A stretch of 64,000 nucleotides of DNA from JAMXLO01 sp963850535. GTDB lineage: Bacteria > Pseudomonadota > Alphaproteobacteria > Acetobacterales > Acetobacteraceae. The stretch covers positions 1 through 64,000 of the forward strand of contig CAWKMC010000010.1 in the NCBI GenBank assembly GCA_963850535.1, read 5' to 3'. The position numbers and the translations under genes are program-made. Below are positions 33,798 through 42,832 of this stretch, one piece after another. Position 1 is the stretch's first letter, and the number at the start of each line of letters is the position of its first letter. Below the pieces are notes generated by a model. The model made no database searches, was not told where the DNA came from, and was given only the letters and a program-made list of their open reading frames with translations.

Positions 33798-35621
33798 TCA
33801 GCTCGAGGGGAGCGTGAACACGGTCAAGGTGCCACCCAGTGCTGTGTAGTTGTTCAGCGCCGCATAGCCACCGACCGCGCCGAGACCGGCATGCGGGTCC
33901 GTCAGGCCTGCCGCGAGCCCAATGCCGGCCCATCCGCCGACACCCGACAGTACGGCGACGTACTGCTTCCCGCCATGCTCATAGGTCATCACGTTGCCGA
34001 TGATGCCGGACGGGGTCTTGAACTTGTACAGCTCCTTCCCGGTCTTCGCATCCACCGCCTTCAGATAACCTTCGAGTGTTCCGTAGAACACCACGCCACC
34101 GGCCGTCGCCAGCGCGCCCGACCACACCGAGAACTGCTCCGGATCAGACCAGACGATCTTTCCCTTCGTCGCATCCCAGGCGATGAAGTTGCCCATATTG
34201 GTCTGGCCAGGCGGCGGATACATCGACAGCGTCGCGCCAACATACGGCTGGCCCGCCGTGTAGGACACGCGGAACGGCTCGTAGTCCATGCAGACGTGGT
34301 TGGTCGGCACGTAGAACAGCTTGGTCTCTGGCGAATAGGCTGCCGGCTGCTCGTCCTTGCTCCCCAATGCCGCTGGGCAGATGCCCTGCGAGTTCACGTC
34401 TTCCCCCTGCTCGCCGGGGGCATATTTCGCAACGACACTCGGTCTGCCGTAGTTCTGGCTGTTCTTGTTCATGTCCACGCCGGTCGTCCAGTTCACGGCG
34501 GGATCGTATTTCTGTGCTACCAGCAACTCGCCAGTCGCACGGTTCAGTGTGTAGCCGAGTCCGTTACGGTCGAAGTGAACCAGTGTCGGCACCGTGCGGC
34601 CGCCGATCTCCTGATCCGCCAGGATCATCTCGTTGACGCCGTCATAGTCCCACTGGTCATGTGGCGTCATCTGATAAACCCACTTTGCCATTCCGGTATC
34701 GGCATCGCGGGCAAAGATCGTCATCGACCACTTGTTGTCGCCAGGCCGCTGCTTCGGATTCCAGGTGGAGGGATTGCCGGACCCGTAATAGATCAGATTC
34801 AGCTTGGGATCGTACAGGTACCAGCCCCACGTGTCGCCGCCACCGATCTTCCATTGATCGCCCTGCCAGGTCTTCAGGCTGGAGTCGGCGCCGATCGGTT
34901 TGCCCAGCTCGGTGGTCTTCTGCGGATCGACCAGCACATCGCTGTCCGGCCCCTCGGAATAAGCCCGCCAGATCTGCTTGCCGTCGCTCACGGCATAGGC
35001 CGTCACCCAACCGCGCACGCCGAACTCGCCGCCGGACACGCCGATATACACCTTGTCCTTCACCACCATCGGTGCGCTGGTGCCAGTCTCGCCCTTGCCG
35101 GCATCGCCCGTCTTCACCGACCACAGGACCTTGCCGGTCTTCGCATCGAGCGCTACCAGCGTGGTGTCGGCTTGGTGCAGGAACAGCTTGCCATCCGCAT
35201 AGGCGAGGCCACGGTTGACCGTATCGCAGCACATCACCGGAATGACGTTAGGATCCTGCTGCGGTTCGTATTTCCACAGGATCTTGCCGTCGTGGTTGAG
35301 ATCGAGCGCGAACACCGTATTCGGGAACGGCGCGTGGACGTACATCGTATCCCCGATCACCAACGGCGCGCCCTCATGCCCGCGCAGCACACCGGTAGAG
35401 AACGTCCAAGCGACCTGCAGCTTGCCGACGTTGTGGGCGTTGATCTTATTAAGCTTGGAATAGCGCTGGTTATCGTAAGTGATGGTCGGCATCACGACGT
35501 TCGCCGGGTTCGACTGCATCTGCACGAGATCGTTGTTTTGCGCATAGGCAGTGCCGAACATGAATGGCGATGACAGAAGTGTAGCCGCCGCCAGCAGAGT
35601 GGCTGCCGAAGCCCTTGGCAT
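33798..35621 (-). CDS. xoxF: Lanthanide-type PQQ-dependent methanol dehydrogenase
   Basis: A 607-residue periplasmic quinoprotein that oxidises methanol. A signal peptide (LLSSPFMFGTAYAQ) is followed by the eight-bladed propeller. The vicinal disulfide is Cys131-Cys132 (PVMCCDTVNRG), and the metal/PQQ ligands are Glu199 (GGEFG), Asn283 (GSGNPSTWNP), catalytic Asp325 and the extra Asp327 in WDYDGVNE. The Asp at the second position of that DYD motif is the known marker of lanthanide-using XoxF; calcium MxaF enzymes have Ala there. A GGGAGGAATCA site precedes the ATG. It is the first gene of xoxF-xoxG-xoxJ-CXXCW. Confidence 0.97.
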   Translation of the reverse strand: MPRASAATLLAAATLLSSPFMFGTAYAQNNDLVQMQSNPANVVMPTITYDNQRYSKLNKINAHNVGKLQVAWTFSTGVLRGHEGAPLVIGDTMYVHAPFPNTVFALDLNHDGKILWKYEPQQDPNVIPVMCCDTVNRGLAYADGKLFLHQADTTLVALDAKTGKVLWSVKTGDAGKGETGTSAPMVVKDKVYIGVSGGEFGVRGWVTAYAVSDGKQIWRAYSEGPDSDVLVDPQKTTELGKPIGADSSLKTWQGDQWKIGGGDTWGWYLYDPKLNLIYYGSGNPSTWNPKQRPGDNKWSMTIFARDADTGMAKWVYQMTPHDQWDYDGVNEMILADQEIGGRTVPTLVHFDRNGLGYTLNRATGELLVAQKYDPAVNWTTGVDMNKNSQNYGRPSVVAKYAPGEQGEDVNSQGICPAALGSKDEQPAAYSPETKLFYVPTNHVCMDYEPFRVSYTAGQPYVGATLSMYPPPGQTNMGNFIAWDATKGKIVWSDPEQFSVWSGALATAGGVVFYGTLEGYLKAVDAKTGKELYKFKTPSGIIGNVMTYEHGGKQYVAVLSGVGGWAGIGLAAGLTDPHAGLGAVGGYAALNNYTALGGTLTVFTLPSS

Positions 35622-35904
35622 TGATTCCTCCCATTGCTCTCACTCACAGCGGGCATCGTAACCGCGGCCGCCGTGATGCACTTGTACAATGTTGGGGCGA
35701 GGGTTCCCGGCACCACAGAGGTCGATGACCCTGTGACGTCTGTTCGGCCAATGCTGGCATACGCGTCGTGGTGAACACCCTACCCAACTTCGGGCGTCCC
35801 CCTAAAGTGCCAAAAACAAAGGTATCCTTATTCTATGTACGAAAGGTAGCAAGTCACGGCCACGTGAATACCAGGAAGGGGCCGGCACGACTGGAGCGAG
35901 CGGA
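35622..35904. promoter_or_regulatory. Divergent promoter region between xoxF and the metallohydrolase
   Basis: This 283-base gap carries the start signals of two divergent transcripts: xoxF (ribosome site GGGAGGAA just before 35621, minus strand) and the quinoprotein relay metallohydrolase (GGAG before 35905). The stretch 35805-35850 is AT-rich (ccaaaaacaaaggtatccttattctatg), the likeliest promoter area. No operator can be assigned by eye. Confidence 0.5.
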
Positions 35905-36840
35905 ATGCGCGGAATCGGAATCGGTACATTAGTAGGGGCAACACTGGCCGTCAGCGTCTCGCTGGCTGATGCCGCTGCGAGCCCGCCGTTCAGCACTCAG
36001 CAGGTCGCGGATGGAGATTACGTGCATTTCGGCCAAGTCACACTGACCACACCAGAGAATGCTGGCGATATCGCCAATCTGGGAATCATCATTGGCAACG
36101 AAGCTGTTGCCGTCGTGGACACCGGGGGCAGCATCAGCGTCGGGGAAAGCCTCGTCGCAGCCGTGCGCGCCCTCACCGATAAGCCAATCCGCTACGTGAT
36201 CAATACGCATGATCATCCGGACCATTTGTTCGGAAATGCCGCTATGCCGGTTGGCACGACGTTTGTCGGGCACCATAATCTGCCAAGCGAACTCGCCAGT
36301 CGCGGTGCATATTATCTGCACTCCTACCGTGAGCAGCTGGGTGCAGCGGAGATTGACGCGGTCAGGATCATTGCGCCGACACTGCTGGTGGACACCGAAA
36401 CAAGGCTGGATCTGGGTGGGAGGCCCCTGCGGCTTATTGCCTGGTCGCGCGCCGCTCATACGGACTGCGACCTGACAATATTGGACGAGACCACCGGCGT
36501 ACTGTTTGCCGGCGACCTCGTGTTCCTGCAGCATATTCCCGTCGTGGACGGTAGCCTGACGGGATGGCTGTCGGTGATCCAGCGACTGGAAAAGCTGCCT
36601 GCCCGCATCGGGGTGCCAGGTCATGGTCGCGAAATCGCCCCTTGGCCGCAGGCGCTCGATGACGAACGCCGCTACCTCACCGTTCTCGCGCAGGACACGC
36701 GCCGCGAGATCACGCAGGGCACGCCGCTCGAACGTGCGATCGGCAAGATTGCCAGCTCAGAGCGAAATCGGTGGCAGTTGTTCGACGACTACAATGCGCG
36801 CAATGCGACGGCCGCCTTCAGCGAACTGGAATGGCAATAG
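35905..36840 (+). CDS. Quinoprotein relay system zinc metallohydrolase
   Basis: A 311-residue secreted metallo-beta-lactamase-fold protein with a signal peptide (GTLVGATLAVSVSLADAAA). The zinc motif is THDHPDH (HxHxDH), later ligands are in AAHTDCD and GVPGHGREI. It resembles the SoxH-related hydrolases that occur with PQQ-dependent dehydrogenases and the SoxYZ-like carrier at 40158. Its 3' end overlaps the convergent pqqE by 23 bases. Reaction unknown. Confidence 0.85.
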   Translation: MRGIGIGTLVGATLAVSVSLADAAASPPFSTQQVADGDYVHFGQVTLTTPENAGDIANLGIIIGNEAVAVVDTGGSISVGESLVAAVRALTDKPIRYVINTHDHPDHLFGNAAMPVGTTFVGHHNLPSELASRGAYYLHSYREQLGAAEIDAVRIIAPTLLVDTETRLDLGGRPLRLIAWSRAAHTDCDLTILDETTGVLFAGDLVFLQHIPVVDGSLTGWLSVIQRLEKLPARIGVPGHGREIAPWPQALDDERRYLTVLAQDTRREITQGTPLERAIGKIASSERNRWQLFDDYNARNATAAFSELEWQ

Positions 36841-37945
36841 CCGGTTCAGCAACCGAGCGACCCCGATACTGATATGCGTCATCGGCTGCTGAGGCGTCGC
36901 TCTCAGCCAGCTTGCGCATCATCGAGTGGATCGGCGAAAGTTCGCACGCTGGATCGGTTGCCGCAGCGTCGCCGGCAAGTGCCAGTGCTTGGCATCGGCA
37001 TCCGCCGAAATCGATCTCTCGCATATCGCAAGAGCGACACGGCTCGCGCATCCAGTCGGTGCCGCGATAGGCCTGAAACGCTGGCGAATCCCGCCAGATC
37101 TCGGCCAACGCACGGTCGCGCACCGACCAGAACTGCAGCCCGGGAATGCTTTCCGCCGCGTGGCATGGCAGAACCCGCCCGGAAGGCGTGACATTCAGCG
37201 AACGACGCGCCCAGCCGCCCATGCATGCCTTGGGACGTCGCGCATAATAGTCCGGTACCACCATATCTATGACGAGCCGTCCAGCGTACCGGGGGCGGAT
37301 GCTCTCCATCTCCTCCATTGCCTGCGCGACCTGAGCGGGTGTTGGCATCAGCGCCTTGCGATTACGCAAAGCCCAGCCGTAGTACTGAGCGTGGGCGATT
37401 TCGACACGGCCGGCGCCGAGTGCCGCAGCCGTTTCGACGAACGCCGCAACGTGGCGGATGTTCGCCCGATGCACGACGACATTGATGGTGAGCGCGAGTT
37501 GCTGTTCTACAATCGTACGGGCGAACGCAAGCTTGCGTGTATGCGCGCCGCGGTAACCGGCAATCCGATCGGCCGTTTCGGCGTCCACGTCCTGCAGCGA
37601 GAGCTGGACGTGATCGAGGCCACTCTCCTTCAACCGAGCAAGCCGTGACGCGTCGATGCCAAGGCCGGAGGTGATAAGATTGGTATATAGTCCCGCCTCG
37701 CGCGCGGCCGCGACGATTTCGACCAGGTCACGGCGCGATGCAGGTTCTCCGCCGGAAAGATGCACCTGCAGCACGCCCAGTGCCGCAGCTTCGCGAAAGA
37801 CCCGTGCCCAGGTCGCAGCATCCAGTTCGCTCGCTCGATTTTCCAATGCCAACGGATTGGAACAATAAGGGCAGGCGAGGGGACACCGATGGGTCAGCTC
37901 CGCCAGCAACCCGAGCGGCGGCGACAGTTCCTGCCGCGCACTCAC
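36818..37945 (-). CDS. pqqE: PQQ biosynthesis radical SAM enzyme PqqE
   Basis: A 375-residue radical SAM enzyme that joins the Glu and Tyr side chains of PqqA, the first step in PQQ synthesis. The radical SAM cluster is CPLACPYC (C-x3-C-x2-C, from residue 21). The C-terminal auxiliary (SPASM-type) cluster motifs include RPKACMGGW and CRSCDMREIDFGGCRC. The GTG start overlaps the pqqD stop. Length is normal. Confidence 0.96.
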   Translation of the reverse strand: MSARQELSPPLGLLAELTHRCPLACPYCSNPLALENRASELDAATWARVFREAAALGVLQVHLSGGEPASRRDLVEIVAAAREAGLYTNLITSGLGIDASRLARLKESGLDHVQLSLQDVDAETADRIAGYRGAHTRKLAFARTIVEQQLALTINVVVHRANIRHVAAFVETAAALGAGRVEIAHAQYYGWALRNRKALMPTPAQVAQAMEEMESIRPRYAGRLVIDMVVPDYYARRPKACMGGWARRSLNVTPSGRVLPCHAAESIPGLQFWSVRDRALAEIWRDSPAFQAYRGTDWMREPCRSCDMREIDFGGCRCQALALAGDAAATDPACELSPIHSMMRKLAESDASAADDAYQYRGRSVAEPAIAIPVR

Positions 37946-38214
37946 ACGACCATCCGCTTATCGACCAGCTCGGCCAGCATGTTCCTCACGTCACCTTCGA
38001 TGTCTGCGCGGTCGGCAGTGTAGAGCGCGGCGAGTTCGTCGACGATCTCGGCCAATGTGCGCGTGCCGTCGCAGCGTTGCAAAATGTCGCTTGCCGGTCC
38101 CTCTGTCTCGATCACCCGTTCCGGGCCCAGCAGGACCCAGGCCTCACGCGTCTTGTCGAAATGCAGACGCACGCCGGGGGCCAGGCGCGGCCGATCCGGC
38201 GTTGGCTCAGGCAT
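37942..38214 (-). CDS. pqqD: PQQ biosynthesis peptide chaperone PqqD
   Basis: A 90-residue RiPP-recognition protein that binds PqqA and delivers it to PqqE. The family pattern is visible: RPRLAPGVRLHFDKTREAWVLL, the PERVIETE strand, then DGTRTLAEIVDELA and the C-terminal helix. The ATG at 38214 is chosen because it overlaps the pqqC stop by 8 bases; the frame extends six codons upstream (MCRRVP). Confidence 0.93.
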   Translation of the reverse strand: MPEPTPDRPRLAPGVRLHFDKTREAWVLLGPERVIETEGPASDILQRCDGTRTLAEIVDELAALYTADRADIEGDVRNMLAELVDKRMVV

Positions 38215-38951
38215 CGGAACTCTTCGGCACAAAGGCGCCAGGAGGGATCAGCCCCGGCGTGACATAGGCATAGTGTAGCGCGTCCAGCATGCACCACAGC
38301 ACATCGCACTTGAACGCGAGGGTATCGACCACCGCCTGCTGTTGTTCGGGTGTCGTTGCGTGCTGTTTCACCCATTCGAGTGCGAAATTGGCATCGCGTT
38401 CGGCCTGCGGCGGACGCTTGTCGAAATACGCCATAATCTCCGGCGTGATGAATTCGTAATGCGCGAGCATGCCGCTCATTCGCTCGGTGATGATTTGCGG
38501 CGAGAAAAGCTCGGTCAGGCAAGAGGCGATCGCCTCCAGCAGGCTGCGCTCGCGGACATAATGCACGTACGCCTGCACCGCGAAGCGCGTGGCCGGCAAC
38601 AGCAGGCGCGTTGATGTCACCGCCGCGCGGTCGAGGCCAAGGCCATCCGTCAGCTTGAGCCAGCGTTCGATGCCGCCGGGGCGATCATCATCACCATCGT
38701 GGTCCTCCAGCCGCTTGCGCCACTCGCGGCGCAGAGCCGGGTCCTCACAACGGCCGATCAGCGAGCGCATCCTTCAGCGGGACCATTGCCTGGTAGTAAT
38801 AGCGGTTGAGTGCCCACGCCTGCACCTGGGCCTTCGTGCATCTGCCGTTGTGCAGCATCTGATGGAAGGGATGCAGATTGTGGTAGCGCCCGGCGCCCAG
38901 CTTCGCGCAGGCGCGAATTCCAGGTCACCGGCAGCCAGGAGAATCGTTCAA
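38207..38951 (-). pseudogene. pqqC: PQQ synthase PqqC, interrupted by several extra bases
   Basis: PqqC performs the last step, an eight-electron ring oxidation to PQQ. The long frame from about 38770 has SLIGRCEDPALRREWRKRLEDHDGDD through GLIPPGAFVPKSSDA. The N-terminal part is in other frames: GAGRYHNLHPFHQMLHNGRC and AQVQAWALNRYYYQAMVPLKDA. Single extra bases are implied near 38764, 38901, 38916 and 38930. Removing four bases gives about 246 residues, the usual length, with a possible TTG start overlapping the pqqB stop. Start and first 20 residues are uncertain. Local sequence error is the likely cause. Confidence 0.85.
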
Positions 38952-39865
38952 AGCACCACCTCCATGCCGTCAAAGGCGACCTCGAAGCCAGCCGCCTCGA
39001 CCTGCCGCCGCTCGGGTGAATCGCGCAGCAGGATCGGATTGCTGTTGTTGATGTGCAGCAGGACGCGCCGACCTGGCAGGTCCGATAGTCCTTCCAGCGT
39101 TCCGCCGGGACCACTCACCGGCACATGGCCCATGCGGCGCCCGGTCTTCTCTCCGAGCCCCTCCGCGATCATCTCGTCATCGGTGAACAGGGTGCCGTCG
39201 AAGAACACGCAGGTCGGCGTCGCGCAGTTGCTGTCGCACACGCGTCGGTGATCTCGGCACAGGCCGGCGCCATGATGACGCTGCGTCCGTTGCCTTCCAG
39301 GCGTGCGGCGAAGGTCGGGCCGGGCTCGGCGACGGTGGCGCCGCGGCTTTCGAGATAGAGCGGAACCTTGCCGGGCATCTCGAGCAGGGTCAGCGCAATC
39401 TCCCCGGGGCATCTCACCGGCTCGATCCGGAACAATCGGCTCCTGCCGGACAATGGCCGGGTCCAGCACATCAAAGATATTGTTCTGCCGCAGCAGGTCC
39501 AGCAGAGGGACCGGCGCATACACTGTGAAGGGCTGGCGTTCCCGCAGGACCAGCAACCCTGCGATGGCGTCGACGTCGCCGCCGAGCAGGACTACGGCTG
39601 CAAGCGGTGAGTGGCGTGGTCCATGAGCTGGCCACAGGCGAGGATTTTGCATGATCTGCTGTCGCAGATCCGGTGAAGCGCCAACCACCAGCCAGTCGGT
39701 TTCATTGCCGGTGACGGCGATGGACGCCTGAGTTGCGGCACGCACCCGCGGATCGCCAGACCTCGCCAGACAACACAAGTGGCACCCGCAGTTCCACTGC
39801 GGGAAGCCGCCACCCGCCGCCGCGCCGAGAACCAGGGCCGTAAGCCCGGATGCTCGGCCACGCAT
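38948..39865 (-). pseudogene. pqqB: PQQ biosynthesis protein PqqB, interrupted by three extra bases
   Basis: PqqB is a metallo-beta-lactamase-fold protein that hydroxylates a PQQ precursor. The frame is open over 305 codons, but the middle is garbled: the family stretch EPVRCPGEIALTLLEMPGKVPLYLES ... MAPACAEITDA is in another frame. Extra single bases are implied near 39435, 39240 and 39217; removing them gives a 304-residue protein with QEPLFRIEPV, ITDAVRQQLRDADLVFFDG. N-terminal VLGAAAGGGFPQWNCGC and C-terminal FDGTLFTDDEMI are intact. An annotation pipeline would call this gene intact, which it is not as written. Confidence 0.88.
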
Positions 39866-39891
39866 AGCGACACTACTGAATTGAGTTCAGG

Positions 39892-39969
39892 CTACAGCTT
39901 GCCGGCGAAATAGCCGTTGATTTCCATACCGATGCAGATTTCGCGCAGCTTCGGACGCGTCCATGCCAT
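39892..39969 (-). CDS. pqqA: PQQ precursor peptide PqqA
   Basis: A 25-residue peptide, too short for usual cut-offs: MAWTRPKLREICIGMEINGY then FAGKL. The conserved Glu16-x3-Tyr20 (EINGY) are the residues that become PQQ. AGAGGAG precedes the ATG. It heads pqqA-pqqB-pqqC-pqqD-pqqE on the minus strand, 26 bases before pqqB. Confidence 0.96.
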   Translation of the reverse strand: MAWTRPKLREICIGMEINGYFAGKL

Positions 39970-40157
39970 GGGACAACTCCTCTGATCGTGCAGGCAACAG
40001 CGGAAGAACCGCCCATCGATCCCTCTGCTGCGCCAGACTAACAGCTCGGGCCGGGGGCGTCCAGGACACGGCATCCTTGCAATCCCCTGCACAGGAGCGA
40101 ATATCCGCGGTGAAACATCTCGGCACGTGCGTGCCGGGCAACCGGCAGGAAGCGGTC
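39970..40157. promoter_or_regulatory. Divergent promoter region between pqqA and the SoxYZ-like gene
   Basis: This 188-base gap contains the ribosome binding site of pqqA at its left end and that of the SoxYZ-like carrier (AGGAAG) at its right. Both transcripts must start here. No specific promoter boxes or operator repeats can be called. Confidence 0.4.
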
Positions 40158-40985
40158 ATGAACACGCGGACACGACACTCGCTGGTGCATCGTCGATGGG
40201 TGCTGGCAGCTGCGGTCAGCGCTGTCAGCGCGAAAGCCGTCGCGCAAGCCCCGGCGCAGCCCGATTCCTGGACGGCCCTGGGACCGCAGATCTTTGGCGA
40301 TCGCGTCATCCATGATGGCAGCACGGTTGTTGGCATCGATGCCCCGTATCGCGCCGAGGATGCAGCGCTGGTGCCGATCAGCCTTCGCTTGCTGCTGAAG
40401 CCTGATGATGCGCGCCATATCGCCGGTATCACGCTTTTGATTGATGAGAACCCTTCGCCGCTGGCGGCAGTGTTCACGCCCGGCCAGGCAAGTGGCATGC
40501 GGTCGATCTCCACCCGCGTCCGGGTCAACTCGTACACCAACGTGACAGCGGTCGCCGAGCTGAGCGACGGCCAGCTCTACGCTACGCAGCGGTTCGTCAA
40601 GGCGGCCGGCGGCTGCTCGGCACCTGCCGCGAAGCAGGATGCAGACCCCGCGGCAGTCGGCGAAATGCGTTTTCGTCGGTTCGCCGCTGCGGCTGACGCC
40701 GACCAGGGAAGGAACGAGGCGCAGCTCATGGTCCGCCACCCGAACTACTCGGGGATGCAAATGAACCAGCTGACGCGGCTGTATATTCCCGCGCACTTCG
40801 TGAAGTCCGTGAAGATCCGCCAGGGACCAGAGCTGTTGCTCGCGGTGGAGAGTGGCATTTCCATCTCGGAGAACCCGGTCTTCCGCTTCGACTATCGCAA
40901 CAATGGCGCCACCACGTTCAGCGCCGACATCGAGGACAGTGAGGGCAGGTCATTCCACCAGGAGTGGCCCGTGACCGAGACCTGA
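40158..40985 (+). CDS. Quinoprotein dehydrogenase-associated SoxYZ-like carrier
   Basis: A 275-residue secreted protein with a signal peptide (RRWVLAAAVSAVSAKAVAQ). The N-terminal half is SoxY-like and includes the cysteine motif AAGGCSAPA, comparable to the SoxY carrier tail; the C-terminal half is SoxZ-like (ISISENPVFRFDYRNNG). This fused family occurs with PQQ-dependent dehydrogenases and the metallohydrolase at 35905. The ATG at 40158 is chosen for its AGGAAG site; the open frame runs upstream over pqqA on the other strand. Confidence 0.87.
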   Translation: MNTRTRHSLVHRRWVLAAAVSAVSAKAVAQAPAQPDSWTALGPQIFGDRVIHDGSTVVGIDAPYRAEDAALVPISLRLLLKPDDARHIAGITLLIDENPSPLAAVFTPGQASGMRSISTRVRVNSYTNVTAVAELSDGQLYATQRFVKAAGGCSAPAAKQDADPAAVGEMRFRRFAAAADADQGRNEAQLMVRHPNYSGMQMNQLTRLYIPAHFVKSVKIRQGPELLLAVESGISISENPVFRFDYRNNGATTFSADIEDSEGRSFHQEWPVTET

Positions 40986-40992
40986 TCGTAGC

Positions 40993-41350
40993 CTAGAAGC
41001 AGCGCACCTCGGCTTCTGCCTGTGCTTCCTGCAGATCACGAACCATTTCGTTGGCGGTTGCGCTGCGGAACTCCTGACCTAGGTAGCCACCCGCATTGCG
41101 CCGCATGCGCAGCACAGTCTCGGCCTTCTCGTACCTGCTCATAGGGCAGCAGCGTCGCGATCACGTCTATGGCGCAGGAGCAGCGCTGCAGCGAGTCTTG
41201 CGTGCCGCCGTTCGTCGCCATGCAGGCGAACACATATTCTGCGCGTGTGGCAGTGCTGTAACCTAAGTCATCCGCGGCCAGCCCTGGCCGAGGACACATC
41301 GCACTGCCCAGGAGGATCAATGCGCCAAAGCGAAACAGCACAGCGTTCAT
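40993..41350 (-). pseudogene. Small secreted Cys-containing protein of the xox locus, one frameshift
   Basis: The first frame has a signal peptide (FGALILLGSAMCPRPGLAA) and the stretch EYVFACMATNGGTQ ... CSCAIDVIATLLPYEQ; the rest (YEKAETVLRMRRNAGGYLG ... EAEVRCF) is in the next frame. Removing one base near 41143 gives 118 residues. The protein contains CMATN, RCSCA and a final RCF, so a disulfide-bonded periplasmic protein is likely. It sits convergent to the SoxYZ-like gene and divergent from another small periplasmic gene. Family function is unknown. Confidence 0.7.
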
Positions 41351-41404
41351 GGCACGGAGCAGCGTTCCGCATCCACGGAACACATTCAAGGGGCCAGTTC
41401 GGGA

Positions 41405-41761
41405 ATGCGTAATGCGCCGTGCCGCCCCTTTTTGTTGCTGGCGATAACATTCGCCGGCCACGCTCTGGCCGCAGAAAAAGGGACTACCCGATTCTGGAAC
41501 CTTACCGGCGAGACGATCACTCATCTGAGCCTGGCGCCGGCCGGCACCGCAAAGTGGGGTCCGGATCAATGCCGCAATGACCCGGACGGCAGCGTCGATT
41601 TCGACGAGAGGCTGCGCATCACCGGAGTGTCGTCCGGTCGCTATGACGCGGAGTTCACCGACAAGACCGGACGCACCTGCACTGTCAACAACATCGATAT
41701 CAAGGCCGGGCGCGTGTTTGCCATCGGCAAGGAAGCACTGGAGCACTGCGCCGCAAAATAA
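41405..41761 (+). CDS. Small secreted protein, unknown function
   Basis: A 118-residue protein with a signal peptide (PFLLLAITFAGHALA) and a beta-strand-rich mature part (TTRFWNLTGETITHLSLAP ... GRYDAEFTDKTGRTCTVNNI). It has three mature-part Cys (QCRND, RTCTV, EHCAA). It is divergent from the previous gene and precedes a NitT/TauT-like ABC operon, so it may be a periplasmic part of the methanol locus. I recognise no named domain. Confidence 0.65.
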   Translation: MRNAPCRPFLLLAITFAGHALAAEKGTTRFWNLTGETITHLSLAPAGTAKWGPDQCRNDPDGSVDFDERLRITGVSSGRYDAEFTDKTGRTCTVNNIDIKAGRVFAIGKEALEHCAAK

Positions 41762-41842
41762 GTCTGCACATGACCGTTCCATTGACACGGCGCTAAAAGA
41801 CGCGGGGATAATCCTTCAGTCGAATGGGAGGAACCACGCGAG

Positions 41843-42832
41843 ATGCTCGTCGCGCGTCGTGCATTGCTGGCCGCCGGGATCGCTGTTGCTGGGGGACCTC
41901 TGCGTGCCGCGTCATTGCCTGCGATACGTATCGGCGTGCTGCGCTTCGGCACGGTGTCGTGGGAAATCGACGTGATCCGCCATTACGGTTTCGATACCAC
42001 GGCTGGCATCTCGGTGGCGCCCGTTGAGCTTGCCGCGGCGCAAGCCGCACAGGTCGCATTGCAGGCCGGTCAGGTTGACGCAATCGTGGTGGATTGGCTG
42101 TGGGTGGCGCGGCAGAGGGCGGCCGGTGCGGACTGGACCTTCGTGCCATTCTCCGACGCGGTCGGCGCGCTTATCGTGCCGCAGGCTTCGCCGATCCGCG
42201 ACGTGCCGGATCTCGCGGGGCACGCTCTAGGTATCGCCGGCAGTCCGCTCGACAAGAGCTGGCTTATCCTGCGTGCCTATGCGAGCCAGCGATACGGCAT
42301 CGACCTCAACGCTGTCGCCAACAAGAGCTTTGGCCCGCCCCCACTCTTGGCCGAACAGATGAAGGCTGGACGATTGGATGGACTGCTGACCTATTGGCAG
42401 TTCGCGGCGAAGGCGCAGGCCGCGGGGGCCCGCAGGATCCTGGCAGTCGAGGATGCTGTTGCCGCGCTCGGGGTCAAAGCCAGCGTGCCGTATATCGGCT
42501 ACACATTTTCCCAGCACTGGGCCGAGCAGAACAAGGATGTGATTGACGGTCTCATCAGCGCGTCACAGCAGGCACGCAACGTTCTCGCGACCTCGGATAC
42601 GGAGTGGTTGCGTATCAAGCCGCTGACCGGCGCTGCCGATAGCAGTGAGCTCGAGCAGTTGCGGGACTGGTATCGCCACGGCATCCCCCGACACTGGGGC
42701 GAGTCCGAGCGCCGGGCCGCCGGGGAACTGTTCGATCTATTGGCCAGAATAGGGGGGCCTGATCTGGTTGGTCCGGTCAGCACGATACCGGCCGGAACCT
42801 TCTGGCCGGTCACTTGGCAGTCGCAGGCGTAG
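41843..42832 (+). CDS. NitT/TauT-like ABC transporter substrate-binding protein
   Basis: A 329-residue periplasmic binding protein with an N-terminal signal (RALLAAGIAVAGGPLRAA) and family stretches IRIGVLRFGTVSWEIDVIRHYGF, QVDAIVVDWLWVARQRAAG. GGGAGGAA precedes the ATG. It begins a three-gene importer operon at the end of the xox/PQQ region. Relatives import sulfonates, nitrate, thiamine precursors or similar small solutes; the ligand here is unknown. Confidence 0.85.
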   Translation: MLVARRALLAAGIAVAGGPLRAASLPAIRIGVLRFGTVSWEIDVIRHYGFDTTAGISVAPVELAAAQAAQVALQAGQVDAIVVDWLWVARQRAAGADWTFVPFSDAVGALIVPQASPIRDVPDLAGHALGIAGSPLDKSWLILRAYASQRYGIDLNAVANKSFGPPPLLAEQMKAGRLDGLLTYWQFAAKAQAAGARRILAVEDAVAALGVKASVPYIGYTFSQHWAEQNKDVIDGLISASQQARNVLATSDTEWLRIKPLTGAADSSELEQLRDWYRHGIPRHWGESERRAAGELFDLLARIGGPDLVGPVSTIPAGTFWPVTWQSQA

